DNA of 33,728 nucleotides from a virus: IMG/VR virus record IMGVR_UViG_3300046009_002208, positions 1 to 33,728 of that record. One strand, 5' to 3'. Below are positions 10,224-18,603 of this stretch, in pieces. Numbering within the stretch: the stretch's first letter is position 1; each line of letters begins with the position of its first letter. The notes under the pieces were generated by a model, which worked only from the letters and a program-made list of their open reading frames with translations, did not search any database and was not told the origin of the DNA. Position numbers and translations under genes: made by a program.

Positions 10224-10838
10224 TTAGTCACTATCTAGTGTAATTCCTGCGCTTATAACTGCTGAGCCTACTATTAATTTTCCGTATCCGATCGGTACTG
10301 CCAATCCCTGAGTAACGGTATTTACAGCGCCATTAAAGTAAGTATTAGGAGTATTCTCTACTGGAGTACTTACTTGTTGTTTAGGTGGAGCGAATAGCAG
10401 AGATGATACTCCTGCTAAAACTAGTCCTACGCCTAATTGACTAATGGCTGAAGCTACTCCTACTGATACACCAATACCAGAGAAACCTGCTACAGCACCA
10501 ATAGTAGTCTGTCCGGCTACAGCTGCTGCCGCGGCTCCGGCTGTAATCCACATTAGTGCAGCACCTACTATAATAGTACCTAGTTTACCAGAACCAGTTA
10601 CATAAGGGATAATATGTATAGTATCTTTTTTACCTATTGGGGTACTTAGGTCTTCTTGGGTTAGAAATAAGTCGCCTACTTTAATCATAAAACCAGGCTT
10701 ATAATTAATAATATACTGCTTAAAATTTTTGAAATTAGCAGAAAGGGCTCTGAAAGCTTCAGCAACAGAACTAACATCGAAGCTAGCTTTGCTAACAAAT
10801 CTTTTTGCCAATTCTCCGTGTAGTTCTACTTCTCTCAT
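10224..10838 (-). CDS. I: Tail assembly protein I, 204 aa
   Basis: This matches the lambda gpI family, which is needed to assemble the tail tip but is not usually found in the finished virion. The N-terminal 90 residues form a ubiquitin-like beta-grasp segment (MREVELHGELAKRF ... IHIIPYVTGSGK). A strongly hydrophobic Gly/Ala-rich stretch follows at about 88-170 (IIVGAALMWITAGAAAAAVA, GVGLVLAGVSSLLFAPPKQQ), and the last part (YFNGAVNTVTQGLAVPIGYG ... SAVISAGI) is typical of the family. The start overlaps the K stop in an ATGA tetranucleotide (10835-10838), indicating translational coupling, and J follows 9 nt after its stop. The K-I-J order is that of lambda. Confidence 0.9.
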   Translation of the reverse strand: MREVELHGELAKRFVSKASFDVSSVAEAFRALSANFKNFKQYIINYKPGFMIKVGDLFLTQEDLSTPIGKKDTIHIIPYVTGSGKLGTIIVGAALMWITAGAAAAAVAGQTTIGAVAGFSGIGVSVGVASAISQLGVGLVLAGVSSLLFAPPKQQVSTPVENTPNTYFNGAVNTVTQGLAVPIGYGKLIVGSAVISAGITLDSD

Positions 10839-11566
10839 AGTAAGTCCTTATGCCTATATATTCCTACGGTGCACTTCTGCCAGTATCCGCCGTATACTTC
10901 TTTTGTTGATAGTCTGTGGGCTAAATGGTGTATAAAAGTATTACCATCTGTCTTCACACCTACGTGATTTGGTATTTTTGAGTCCCCTGCCTTAAATAAT
11001 ATTAAGTCGAACTCGTTTAATGTTGAAACTCTAGTAAAGCCGTATTCTAAAGCGTGTTCTTCTAGTAAGTTGGTTTTATGCTTAAACCACTCAGTCTCTT
11101 CAATTTGGGGTCTACCGATAGTAATACCAAGATGTTCTTTATAAACATCCTGCGCTAGACCATAACAATCTAGTACTCCAAACTTATACTGCCTACCTAT
11201 AATAGGTACTTCGTCCTCTCCTGGATACATAGTTACTAAAGCAGAAGACTTAGTTGAGTATATTAACCATGGAACTGTCCCATAGTTGCATACTTTTCTA
11301 TCAACATCTGATGGCTTAGCAGAGTTATCTAAGTGGCTATGACATACAAACTTAATATCACCTAAACTCTCTATATATGCATACTCTAAAGGGCTAATAG
11401 TAAAGTCGTAGTCTTTAGTAGCTATATTAGTGCATGGTTTGTAAACTAGTACTCCATGTACCTCCACAACTAAACCACAACACTCTCTAGTCGGACTAGA
11501 GAGTGCATGATTCTTAAAACTAGCTAAATAATCCGGCTCCTGGGAAGGCTCCATAGTTGAGTACAC
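10835..11566 (-). CDS. K: Tail tip protein K: JAMM peptidase plus NlpC/P60 domain
   Basis: This is a two-domain cell-wall-cleaving tail protein of the lambda gpK family. Numbered from the chosen start, residues 28-89 hold a complete JAMM zinc-peptidase motif: E28 in RECCG, then H76, H78, S86 and D89 in the spacing HxHx7Sx2D. The C-terminal NlpC/P60 domain has catalytic-type Cys134 (GVLDCYGL) and His201 (PNHVGV), with DLILFKAGD before the histidine. The frame is open back to a GTG at 11611, but that codon has no ribosome binding site. The GTG at 11564-11566 has GGAG exactly 6 nt upstream, so I chose it; an ATG at 11554 is four codons further in. The chosen start overlaps gene L by 47 nt. Likely role: tail-tip assembly and local peptidoglycan opening during DNA entry. 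Confidence 0.9.
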   Translation of the reverse strand: MYSTMEPSQEPDYLASFKNHALSSPTRECCGLVVEVHGVLVYKPCTNIATKDYDFTISPLEYAYIESLGDIKFVCHSHLDNSAKPSDVDRKVCNYGTVPWLIYSTKSSALVTMYPGEDEVPIIGRQYKFGVLDCYGLAQDVYKEHLGITIGRPQIEETEWFKHKTNLLEEHALEYGFTRVSTLNEFDLILFKAGDSKIPNHVGVKTDGNTFIHHLAHRLSTKEVYGGYWQKCTVGIYRHKDLL

Positions 11567-12245
11567 TTGTTGCTCCAAATCTATACTTGCAATCAGATAA
11601 ACGCTTTCCACAGTTGTCCAGTTGGGGGTCAGTTGTTACTACCCCTTCAGAGGTAGACATTCTATTTCCATGCTCGCTTGGAATGTACCCACAGTTTGAA
11701 TCTTTATATCGCCACTGGCACATATTCTGAATAATTAGTCTTCTAGGTAGCTTTATAGAGCTTATATCTAGCGCAGATACTAAGTCATACTCTACAACAC
11801 TATTATTTTCTAGTACTTTCCTATCAATATAGTATACTTCTTTAGGAAAACTAGCAGTTGGGTCAGCTTCTGGGTTGCTATTACCTGGGAAATTAACAGC
11901 ATCTAGATACTTAAGCATAGTTCTATACCTAGTTACCTTTAGACCAAGTAAATCTTGGTACTTAAAGTTAAGAGCTGTTAATAGACCCCCAATGTTACTT
12001 AGTGTTAACTTAGGTGTAGGAAGTCCTGCACCACTCCATTCAATACCAGATAGTTCAAATGGGTACCTAGTATATGTATCTCCGTCCCATACCAGTTCTG
12101 AACCTAACTCATTAATATCATTAAAGAATCTTAATACAGTATTTCCTGCTGTATCAATAGGTACTGAGCTAATAGATGTAAAATCCGCCTCAAATAAGTC
12201 TACTATATGACTTGGTGAACTTGATAAAACTTCGTTAATTATCAT
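11520..12245 (-). CDS. L: Minor tail protein L with Fe-S cysteines, 241 aa
   Basis: This is the lambda gpL homologue, part of the tail tip between M and the J/I/K group. Four cysteines lie at residues 176, 185, 212 and 219 (NMCQWRYKDSNCGY and DNCGKRLSDCKYRFG). The spacings of 9 and 7 equal those of the four cysteines reported to bind an iron-sulphur cluster in lambda gpL. The N-terminal part is beta-rich (GDTYTRYPFELSGIEWSG, LPTPKLTLSNIGG). Its ATG overlaps the M stop in ATGA (12242-12245), indicating coupled translation. The 3' end overlaps gene K, as is common in this region of lambdoid tails. Confidence 0.92.
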   Translation of the reverse strand: MIINEVLSSSPSHIVDLFEADFTSISSVPIDTAGNTVLRFFNDINELGSELVWDGDTYTRYPFELSGIEWSGAGLPTPKLTLSNIGGLLTALNFKYQDLLGLKVTRYRTMLKYLDAVNFPGNSNPEADPTASFPKEVYYIDRKVLENNSVVEYDLVSALDISSIKLPRRLIIQNMCQWRYKDSNCGYIPSEHGNRMSTSEGVVTTDPQLDNCGKRLSDCKYRFGATSVLNYGAFPGAGLFS

Positions 12246-12583
12246 ATATCATATACTCTAGTAAAGGTTGCTGTTACGGTTCTACTAATATGCGAAGTAT
12301 ACTCTAAATTCCAAGTACTGCAGATAATTTTATAGTAGATGGACTCCCCAGGAGGTTGAAATAAAAAGTACTCTGCGCCTCCATGAAGTTCAAGAAAAGC
12401 TATAATAGCGTTAGCTACTGCAACTGGCTGGTTAACAAAGCTCAGACTCCAAGAGGACGTAATAGTATTTATACCATATCTGATTCTTTGTGAATAACCA
12501 CTACCAAACTTGGTAGTGGTTACTTCTGGTTGACTTTCTTTAGTAAAACCCGTAGAAGGTACCCAAGTAAATATTTGTGCCAC
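12242..12583 (-). CDS. M: Minor tail protein M, 113 aa
   Basis: A short beta-rich protein of the lambda gpM family, part of the tail tip baseplate at the end of the tube. Typical features are the start AQIFTWVPSTGFTKESQPEV, KFGSGYSQRIRYGIN, WSLSF and FLFQPPGE. It begins at a GTG (12581-12583) preceded by AAGGAGG with a 7-nt spacer, the strongest Shine-Dalgarno in the window. That signal is formed by the last codons of the tape measure gene (GCA AGG AGG TAA). It is followed by L through an ATGA overlap. Confidence 0.92.
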   Translation of the reverse strand: MAQIFTWVPSTGFTKESQPEVTTTKFGSGYSQRIRYGINTITSSWSLSFVNQPVAVANAIIAFLELHGGAEYFLFQPPGESIYYKIICSTWNLEYTSHISRTVTATFTRVYDI

Positions 12584-12587
12584 TTAA

Positions 12588-15500
12588 TTACCTCCTTGCA
12601 TATAACATACCATTAGGCTTAGACTGTTTAATAAGCTCTTCTTGAACTACGTTTTTAATTGCAGTGGTCATAGAACTACTAAACTCTTTAGCCTGCTTAA
12701 CATCGATTTTACTAGAAGAACCTTCGCCACTATTACTAATTGTGACATAGACATTAGTATCACCAACTACCATACCGCCGCCTGTTGAACCGTTTAGAGT
12801 TACAGGTATGCTTCTATTATCAGGTAGTGGTACGAAAGCCTCATTTCGTCTACCTTCACCGAATAGTGCTAGTTGAGGTGAGCTTGCAATACCCCCAGTA
12901 GCATACTTATGAAGCGGTACAGCACCTCTGGAAGACATAATACCACCATTTGCGAATCCAAAGGCTTTCATAGCTCCACTAGTGATCATATTAGTTGCCA
13001 CACCGGTAGCTATACCAGCTAAAGCACCCTTCATAGAGCCACCAGTAAGTAAAGCACCAACTAGGCCACCTACTGCACCACTAAATACATTTGTTGAAAT
13101 TCCCATGTCAGTTACAGTCTGGGCAAAAGTTTTAGTGGATGCACTGTCTGTGGTTGCTGCTAGTTTTATATTAGTTGCCGCTTTTCCTAAGTCTGTAACC
13201 TTAGTAGCCTCAGCTTGAGCTAGTAAGCGTCCACCTACTTCTGGTTGTGGTGTTATACTAGGAGTAGATTCAGGTATAACGTTACCATTAGGGTCTGTAG
13301 TAGTAATAACTGCATCTACACCCGGTAGTGGTTTAGTAAATGCACCAGCTAGATTTGGTAAGCTTTTTTGTGTACTTAGCAGAGTAGTTAGGTTAGTGAT
13401 AGTAACATTTAAGGTATCTAAGCTAGTAGCGTTAGTTTTAAGACTTAAATTTAGAACATCCGCAGCTTTTTCTTCACTAGACTTGCCCAAGCCTGGCTTA
13501 ATCTTTTCTAGTCCTTGCTTTATAAAGCCTAGCATTGCGTTCTTAATCATATCTGAAGCAATACTTCTAACCATATCACTGAAAGTATTTCTAACCATCT
13601 CTATGAAGGTTCTCCAGTGGAAACGCTCTTCACTGAGCTTTTGGATCATAGTAGTAAAGTTATCGACTATAGTTACTACAGAATCTATAATACCAGTAGA
13701 GAGTTGATGTAGCCAGGCTTCGGACTTTCCAATGGATTCGGAAATTCTATCTGCCATTACACTACCAGCAACTGCTAAGTTTTCAGGTGTAAATGTTTCT
13801 TTAATACCATTCTGTTCTGCAGTTTTAAGTACTAGGCTATTCTGTTGAGCATATAGTGTACTAAGCTGTTTAACCTTCTTAATTTTACTTTCTAGAGCAT
13901 CTGATTCTAGCTTAGCTAGTTTAGACGTATACTCGATCTGTCCACTAACAGTATTATTACTTAGTAGAGCTTCTTTTAATCTATCTACTTGCTGACTATA
14001 AAGCTTATCTTCAAGAGCTACTTGTGATACTAGGTTACTAATAGAGGTATTAGTAGTGCTATTTAGTAGTCCATAGTTCTGTGTTACGGAAAGTACTAGG
14101 CTAGAATAGTCACTTAGTAGTGTGTTTTCCTCTTCTAGCAGGTTAATAGCATTTTGCATATTAACTAGTCTAGTAGCTTCTACCCTAGCTTTTTCAGTAA
14201 CATCTACTAAGTTTCTATCAGATATGGCTTTTTCTTGTGCTATTTCTGCGGCTGTGCGTAGGTCTATTAAGTCTCTAGCGGCAACCCTTTGGTCCTCAGT
14301 CCACGTTTTAGGAAACTGCTTAGGTACCTCCGCAGCTTTAGTATCTGCCTCAATAAACTTTGCCCTTGCTATAAGTTCATTAGCCTGAGCTTGTTCTAGT
14401 GCTATGTTATATCTATTTCTAGCGTCTAGGTCTTCTGAGTTAAGAGAAGAGTCTCTTTCAAGTGTATGCTCTAAAGATACTAAGCTAGCATCTAGTTTAT
14501 TCTGCTCTCTTGTAATAGCTAGAGAAGCTAAGTCAGACGCTGTTTTTACTATATCATTGATTGCTTTCTGAGCCTTAGTATCCAGAGTTAAGTTATTTAG
14601 AGTGATTTTGCTAGTTGCTATACTTAAAGCAGCGTTAAGGTTCTGTAGCTGTCCAGCAGTATTTAATAGGTTACCCATCTCTGCTGGTGTTATATCCTTT
14701 TTAGCTAGTTCCTGAATTTTTCCGCTAGGTGTAGTAGCCTTGTCTATTGCTACGTTCATACCACTACCAAGGCCAAGTCTAGTAGTAATTTGTTCTACTA
14801 AAGTATTAAAGATTCCTTCAGTACCACTCTTACTAGCTTTTAGCTCTTTAATATTAGTACGCTGCGCAGCATTCTCAGCGTTAACTCTTGCTCTTTCTGC
14901 TTCCTGCTCTCTACGATATATTAGAGCAGTATTAGAACCAGAGAAGCTAGTTAGTAGTTGAGAAGTTTTTAAGTTTCTAGCTACTTTAGCTTGAATTATC
15001 GCAGAGTCAGTAGCAGCAGTAGCTAGTTTAGCTAGGGCTTCAGTAGCTTTAAGATTATAGTCAATAAATTCGCGCTGTACAGCACCAATACCACCAGCTG
15101 CTGTTATCTCTGCCTGAGAGCCTACTTCAATATTTCTAGTTCTTTGTGCTTCGGCTTGCTTTAGTTTATCTACATCACCTGCAGCTAAGTCTTTCTGTAT
15201 TTGGTAGATCCGATTTGCATCGTCTTCTACTCTTTGTAATCCTGTACTTAGTTTGACTAAGGTACTAGGCAGAGATACGCTAGACATTTCTTGAAACTGA
15301 CTAGTAATACCTTTTAAGTACTGACTTACGTTTGCTACACCACCACGAGGGTCAGCCAACTGCTTGAATACGTTAACAGTAGAAGAGTTAAAAGCGTTTA
15401 AAGCTTTTAGGTCTTTAGACTGGTTAGTAATACTAATAGAATACTCATTAGTAATAGTATCTAACTCCTTGAAGTTAGCTATCATACCGTTAGAGGCTTC

Positions 15501-17783
15501 ATTGTACGCTCTTGCAGATTTCTCAAGTTCGGGGTCTTTTAGAGCCTTAAGTATACTTTCAATAACCTTTTCTTGGCCGGTACCCCAACCTCCTAGGTTA
15601 GCTGTATCGAAAGCACCTTGCGCAGTAAGATACTCCGTAGACTCATTAAAGGCCCCAGACTTACGTTGAAATCTACCTGCATTTCTTCTTGCGAAGTCTG
15701 CATCACTAGCCATTAGTCTATCATACTCTTCTATTAGTCCCTTATTTGCGTCTGACCCGACAGCCCCACCAGTACCAAAAGTTACTAGGTTAGTGGCCTG
15801 CTCTGCTACTCTGGTTAGTACCCCAGCGTTTTTATATGCGTTAAGTTCTTTGCTAGCCAATTCAACTTTTTGTAAAGAATCTGCATAAGCGTTAGCAGCA
15901 GCAGCCTGTAGCTGATAAGTATCAGCTAAACTAGCACTTAACTTAATCTTCTCTTGTATTTCATTGTGCAGCTTTAAGTTATCACTTACAGAGGTGAGTG
16001 CCTCATTAAGCTTACTAGCATGGTCAGTAGTTAAGCCCAGCCAGTCTGTTAGCCCCTTAAGAAGAGGCAATGCTATAGCTATACCAGCGGCCCAAATAGA
16101 GAAAGTACCTAATAGTTTTGATACACCTACAGTAACTACACCTAGTGCACCACGTACTTTTAGTAGACCAGATTCCATGCCCCCAAGGTTTAGAGCATTA
16201 ACCTGAGAGTTCATTTCTTTCATACCAGCAGTAAAGCCTAGTAAGTCGGTCTGATTGTACGCCGCGGATAGCGCTTGACGCTTCTTAGTTACGTGCTCTA
16301 GTGCGGTACCTTCATTTCTAAGTCTTGCTAATACTTCATCGTGTTCGTGTACAGCTCTTTGAGCTTGTGCGGCAGTAGCTGCAGAAGTACTATGTCTATT
16401 AAGATTTTCTTGTAGGGAATCTAATCTTGCTGCGTCAGCTCTTAAACTCTCCAGCTTCTTTAGCTCTGTTTCCTGTGCAGCAGCATAGCGAGTATCTTTA
16501 GTAATATCTTCAAGCTTACCTATCTTTTTATTTATATCTTTCTTGGCCTTCTCTATAGCGGCTATAGCCTCCGCTTTCTTATTCTCTAAAATTGCTGGGT
16601 CTTTATCTTTGTCCCAGATATAATCTGTTACTTTACTATGAATATCCTTGCCACCAACCATTCTCTTCTTAGAGTCTTTATCAAGTTCATCTCTAGAAGT
16701 TAGTAGTGCTACGGTAGCTTGTTTTGCTACTTCTTTTTGCGCATTAGCTGCTTGTTGAATATTATTTATATTAGCAATGCTAGCCTGGTTAGCAGCGAGA
16801 GCAATTTGAGTCATTTCTCGCCATCTGGCGGAGATTTCTCCAACTGCAGGTATAGCTGTTTTTATAAGTAGGCTAGTTAATGCCATAACACCAAGTATCA
16901 GTGCTGTAGGACTTTGTGAGAGTAAATTAACAAAGGCTCCTAGTCCAAAGGTAGAGTTAACAACCTGTAAAGTTTCTGTACCTAAGTCTTTAAGACTAGA
17001 TAGTAGTTTAGAGAATGGGTTGGCAGCGCTATCTGCCAGTTCTTGATACTTCTTAATACCTTGCTCAGTTACTGCGTTTACGAATGCTTGGCGTCTTTCG
17101 TAGTCGGTAAGTGAAGATATAGTCTTATTCAGAGTTCTAGCGTAAGACTTATTAGCATCGTCTACTTTAACCATAACGCCTAGTTCATCTAGTAGTTCTG
17201 GTTCGATCTTGATAGTGCCTCGGAATACACGATTTAGTGCATCCGTCATGTCTCTACCTAGAGCAATACTTGCACCTTTGGCAACAGTAGTAAGCTCTCT
17301 AATTTGTTTAGTTGTCAGACCCGCAGTAGCACCTAGTGAAGCACTAGATAGCGCATCAGACATAGAGATAGCTCCATCTGTTAGAGCCTTCATATCTTTA
17401 GCTAAACTACGAATACCAGTACCTAGGCGTACTGATAGGATATCTGCTGCCTTCTCCATATTAGTGAAATCCATAGCAGCTGATAGAGCATTGAAAGCAG
17501 CTGTTACAGTATAGATATTAGCTGCGAAGGTAGCATACAAGTGTACTAATCCACCTAGACCTTGAGCTTGCCTAGCGAAATCTCTAGTTTGGTTGGTTCT
17601 ACCGGCTCCAGCAGTTCCTCTATTTAGTCCAGCAGTAGACGCGTCAAGGGCAGCCGAAGCTGCCCTTACTTTACGAGGCCGTTCGGCACGATCTAGTTCT
17701 CTATTTAGTTCCGTTGCCTCACGAAGAAGAGCGGCTAGCCCATCTGCTGTTACGCCAACTTTAATATTTCTAGCTTCTGCCAT
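12588..17783 (-). CDS. H: Tail tape measure protein, 1731 aa
   Basis: The length, the position between G-T and M, and the composition identify the tape measure (lambda gpH equivalent), which sets tail length and helps DNA cross the envelope. The N-terminus (NIKVGVTADGLAALLREATE, then RQAQGLGGLVHLYATFAANI) is family-typical. Long helical stretches rich in Ala, Lys and Glu are interrupted by hydrophobic segments near residues 288-310 and 555-585, possible membrane segments. The C-terminus has the diagnostic GGIMSSRG...YATGGIAS...LALFGEG...EAFVPLPD pattern (about 1610-1660). Using about 0.15 nm per residue, as in lambda, the predicted tail is near 260 nm, well above lambda. The start has GAGG 6 nt upstream, and the G-T stop is 3 nt away. 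Confidence 0.96.
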   Translation of the reverse strand: MAEARNIKVGVTADGLAALLREATELNRELDRAERPRKVRAASAALDASTAGLNRGTAGAGRTNQTRDFARQAQGLGGLVHLYATFAANIYTVTAAFNALSAAMDFTNMEKAADILSVRLGTGIRSLAKDMKALTDGAISMSDALSSASLGATAGLTTKQIRELTTVAKGASIALGRDMTDALNRVFRGTIKIEPELLDELGVMVKVDDANKSYARTLNKTISSLTDYERRQAFVNAVTEQGIKKYQELADSAANPFSKLLSSLKDLGTETLQVVNSTFGLGAFVNLLSQSPTALILGVMALTSLLIKTAIPAVGEISARWREMTQIALAANQASIANINNIQQAANAQKEVAKQATVALLTSRDELDKDSKKRMVGGKDIHSKVTDYIWDKDKDPAILENKKAEAIAAIEKAKKDINKKIGKLEDITKDTRYAAAQETELKKLESLRADAARLDSLQENLNRHSTSAATAAQAQRAVHEHDEVLARLRNEGTALEHVTKKRQALSAAYNQTDLLGFTAGMKEMNSQVNALNLGGMESGLLKVRGALGVVTVGVSKLLGTFSIWAAGIAIALPLLKGLTDWLGLTTDHASKLNEALTSVSDNLKLHNEIQEKIKLSASLADTYQLQAAAANAYADSLQKVELASKELNAYKNAGVLTRVAEQATNLVTFGTGGAVGSDANKGLIEEYDRLMASDADFARRNAGRFQRKSGAFNESTEYLTAQGAFDTANLGGWGTGQEKVIESILKALKDPELEKSARAYNEASNGMIANFKELDTITNEYSISITNQSKDLKALNAFNSSTVNVFKQLADPRGGVANVSQYLKGITSQFQEMSSVSLPSTLVKLSTGLQRVEDDANRIYQIQKDLAAGDVDKLKQAEAQRTRNIEVGSQAEITAAGGIGAVQREFIDYNLKATEALAKLATAATDSAIIQAKVARNLKTSQLLTSFSGSNTALIYRREQEAERARVNAENAAQRTNIKELKASKSGTEGIFNTLVEQITTRLGLGSGMNVAIDKATTPSGKIQELAKKDITPAEMGNLLNTAGQLQNLNAALSIATSKITLNNLTLDTKAQKAINDIVKTASDLASLAITREQNKLDASLVSLEHTLERDSSLNSEDLDARNRYNIALEQAQANELIARAKFIEADTKAAEVPKQFPKTWTEDQRVAARDLIDLRTAAEIAQEKAISDRNLVDVTEKARVEATRLVNMQNAINLLEEENTLLSDYSSLVLSVTQNYGLLNSTTNTSISNLVSQVALEDKLYSQQVDRLKEALLSNNTVSGQIEYTSKLAKLESDALESKIKKVKQLSTLYAQQNSLVLKTAEQNGIKETFTPENLAVAGSVMADRISESIGKSEAWLHQLSTGIIDSVVTIVDNFTTMIQKLSEERFHWRTFIEMVRNTFSDMVRSIASDMIKNAMLGFIKQGLEKIKPGLGKSSEEKAADVLNLSLKTNATSLDTLNVTITNLTTLLSTQKSLPNLAGAFTKPLPGVDAVITTTDPNGNVIPESTPSITPQPEVGGRLLAQAEATKVTDLGKAATNIKLAATTDSASTKTFAQTVTDMGISTNVFSGAVGGLVGALLTGGSMKGALAGIATGVATNMITSGAMKAFGFANGGIMSSRGAVPLHKYATGGIASSPQLALFGEGRRNEAFVPLPDNRSIPVTLNGSTGGGMVVGDTNVYVTISNSGEGSSSKIDVKQAKEFSSSMTTAIKNVVQEELIKQSKPNGMLYARR

Positions 17784-17786
17784 AGG

Positions 17787-18555
17787 TTACCTCTTCTTTC
17801 TCTTTATTTCTTCTGTTTCGTACTTATCAAATAGTGTTATTATTAATAAGTAAGTTTGCTTGTCATCTATTCCAAATAGGTTCATTAAATTAGCTACGTT
17901 TTCTATAGACTTGCCGTGATACACACCGTTGAAACTATCTACTCTATCTGGTAGATAAGAGTATACTTTCCACGCTTCCTGTGCTTCTATAGGTAAGTCC
18001 TCTAGCTCTATAGGTATTTCGGACTCTACTGGGTCGTTTCCAAGCTGTTCACACATATCAAAATAGGTATCTCTACTCATGTTAGCGTACCTATTTTGAC
18101 TAAAATTCTTAATTTGTTCTGCTAGCTGTTCAAACTGTGAACTTACGAAAGTTAGCTAAATCACTAGTAATATCAGTAATAAAGCCATCGAATTCAACAG
18201 AATTCTTCATAAGGTAAAGAGCGTTGTCTTCATTAAACTCTAGCTCAACATCTAGGTCTTTATGTGCATCTAGGTCTACTAGGCACATATCTTCTAGGTA
18301 TTTTAGTTTTAGTCCTGACCAACCTTTAACTACTGCTGATACATACGCCTTAGTAAATAGGTCTTCATTCAATTCTTCTACTGGCTGGCGAGTTCTCTTA
18401 TCAAACTTCGTGGTAACGCAGCTCTTACGTAGCTTTAGTAGTTCTTCTCTAGAAAGGAAAGCCACTTTAACCTTGAACCCTGGCTTCTCAGAACTGTAGT
18501 CTACCTCTACTGTTTTAGAGGAGGTTAATAGGGATTGTAGTGAAACTACTGACAT
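17787..18555 (-). CDS. GT: G-T fusion chaperone made by +1 (or -2) ribosomal frameshift
   Basis: The T frame is open from just after a TAG (18156-18158) to its stop at 17787-17789. It overlaps the end of G, has no stop of its own in the overlap, and lies in the +1 (equivalently -2) phase relative to G. A shift at the codon TTT (18148-18150) would join G residues 1-136 to VSSQFEQLAEQIKNFSQ..., giving about 255 residues, comparable to lambda G-T (about 279). The first ATG inside T (18078-18080) has no Shine-Dalgarno I can see (upstream GGTACGCTAAC), which supports expression as a fusion. The T part contains acidic and helical sequence (IELEDLPIEAQEAWKVYSYL, NLFGIDDKQTYLLIITLF). In lambda the T domain binds the tail tube protein. 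The frames are certain; the shift itself is inferred. Confidence 0.82.
18130..18555 (-). CDS. G: Tail assembly chaperone G, 141 aa
   Basis: This is the upstream tail assembly chaperone, equivalent to lambda gpG (140 residues). Chaperones of this type coat the tape measure and recruit tube subunits. The stretch FLSREELLKLRKSC, TKFDKRTRQPVEELNEDLF, AVVKGWSGLKLKYLEDM and NALYLMKNSVEFDGFI is a pattern I recognise from siphophage tail chaperones. It lies between the tail tube and tape measure genes, the expected place. The start has GGAG 11 nt upstream. The frame ends at TGA (18130-18132), and a second open frame overlaps its last 26 nt, giving the extended G-T product described separately. Confidence 0.9.
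   Translation of the reverse strand: MSVVSLQSLLTSSKTVEVDYSSEKPGFKVKVAFLSREELLKLRKSCVTTKFDKRTRQPVEELNEDLFTKAYVSAVVKGWSGLKLKYLEDMCLVDLDAHKDLDVELEFNEDNALYLMKNSVEFDGFITDITSDLANFRKFTV
18144..18153 (-). promoter_or_regulatory. Candidate +1 frameshift site AAC_TTT_CGT
   Basis: The T frame opens after TAG at 18156-18158 and G stops at 18130-18132, so the shift must occur within about 25 nt. In that stretch the codons of G are AAC TTT CGT AAG TTC ACA GTT TGA. On TTT, peptidyl-tRNA-Phe can slip one base forward to TTC, a codon it also reads, so pairing is kept. TTT_CGT is identical to the core of the influenza A PA-X +1 site (UCC_UUU_CGU). Another possibility is GTT at the TGA stop, with poorer re-pairing. 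Confidence 0.65.
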
Positions 18556-18574
18556 TTATTAGGTTTCTCCAGTT

Positions 18575-18597
18575 AAGGAGGGCGCTAAGCCCTCCTT
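18575..18597 (-). terminator. 9-bp G+C-rich hairpin between tail tube and G
   Basis: Arms AAGGAGGGC (18575-18583) and GCCCTCCTT (18589-18597) pair perfectly around a 5-nt loop. On the transcribed minus strand there is no U-run after the stem, so it is not a standard intrinsic terminator. It may stabilise the 3' end of the abundant tail-tube message or attenuate read-through into the chaperone gene. Confidence 0.45.
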
Positions 18598-18603
18598 CTT
18601 TTA

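Noticed and set aside
17787-18555. Standard -1 slippery frameshift for G-T
   Set aside because: The phases of the two frames differ by +1 (or -2); a -1 shift would enter a different frame, and no X_XXY_YYZ heptamer lies in the overlap.
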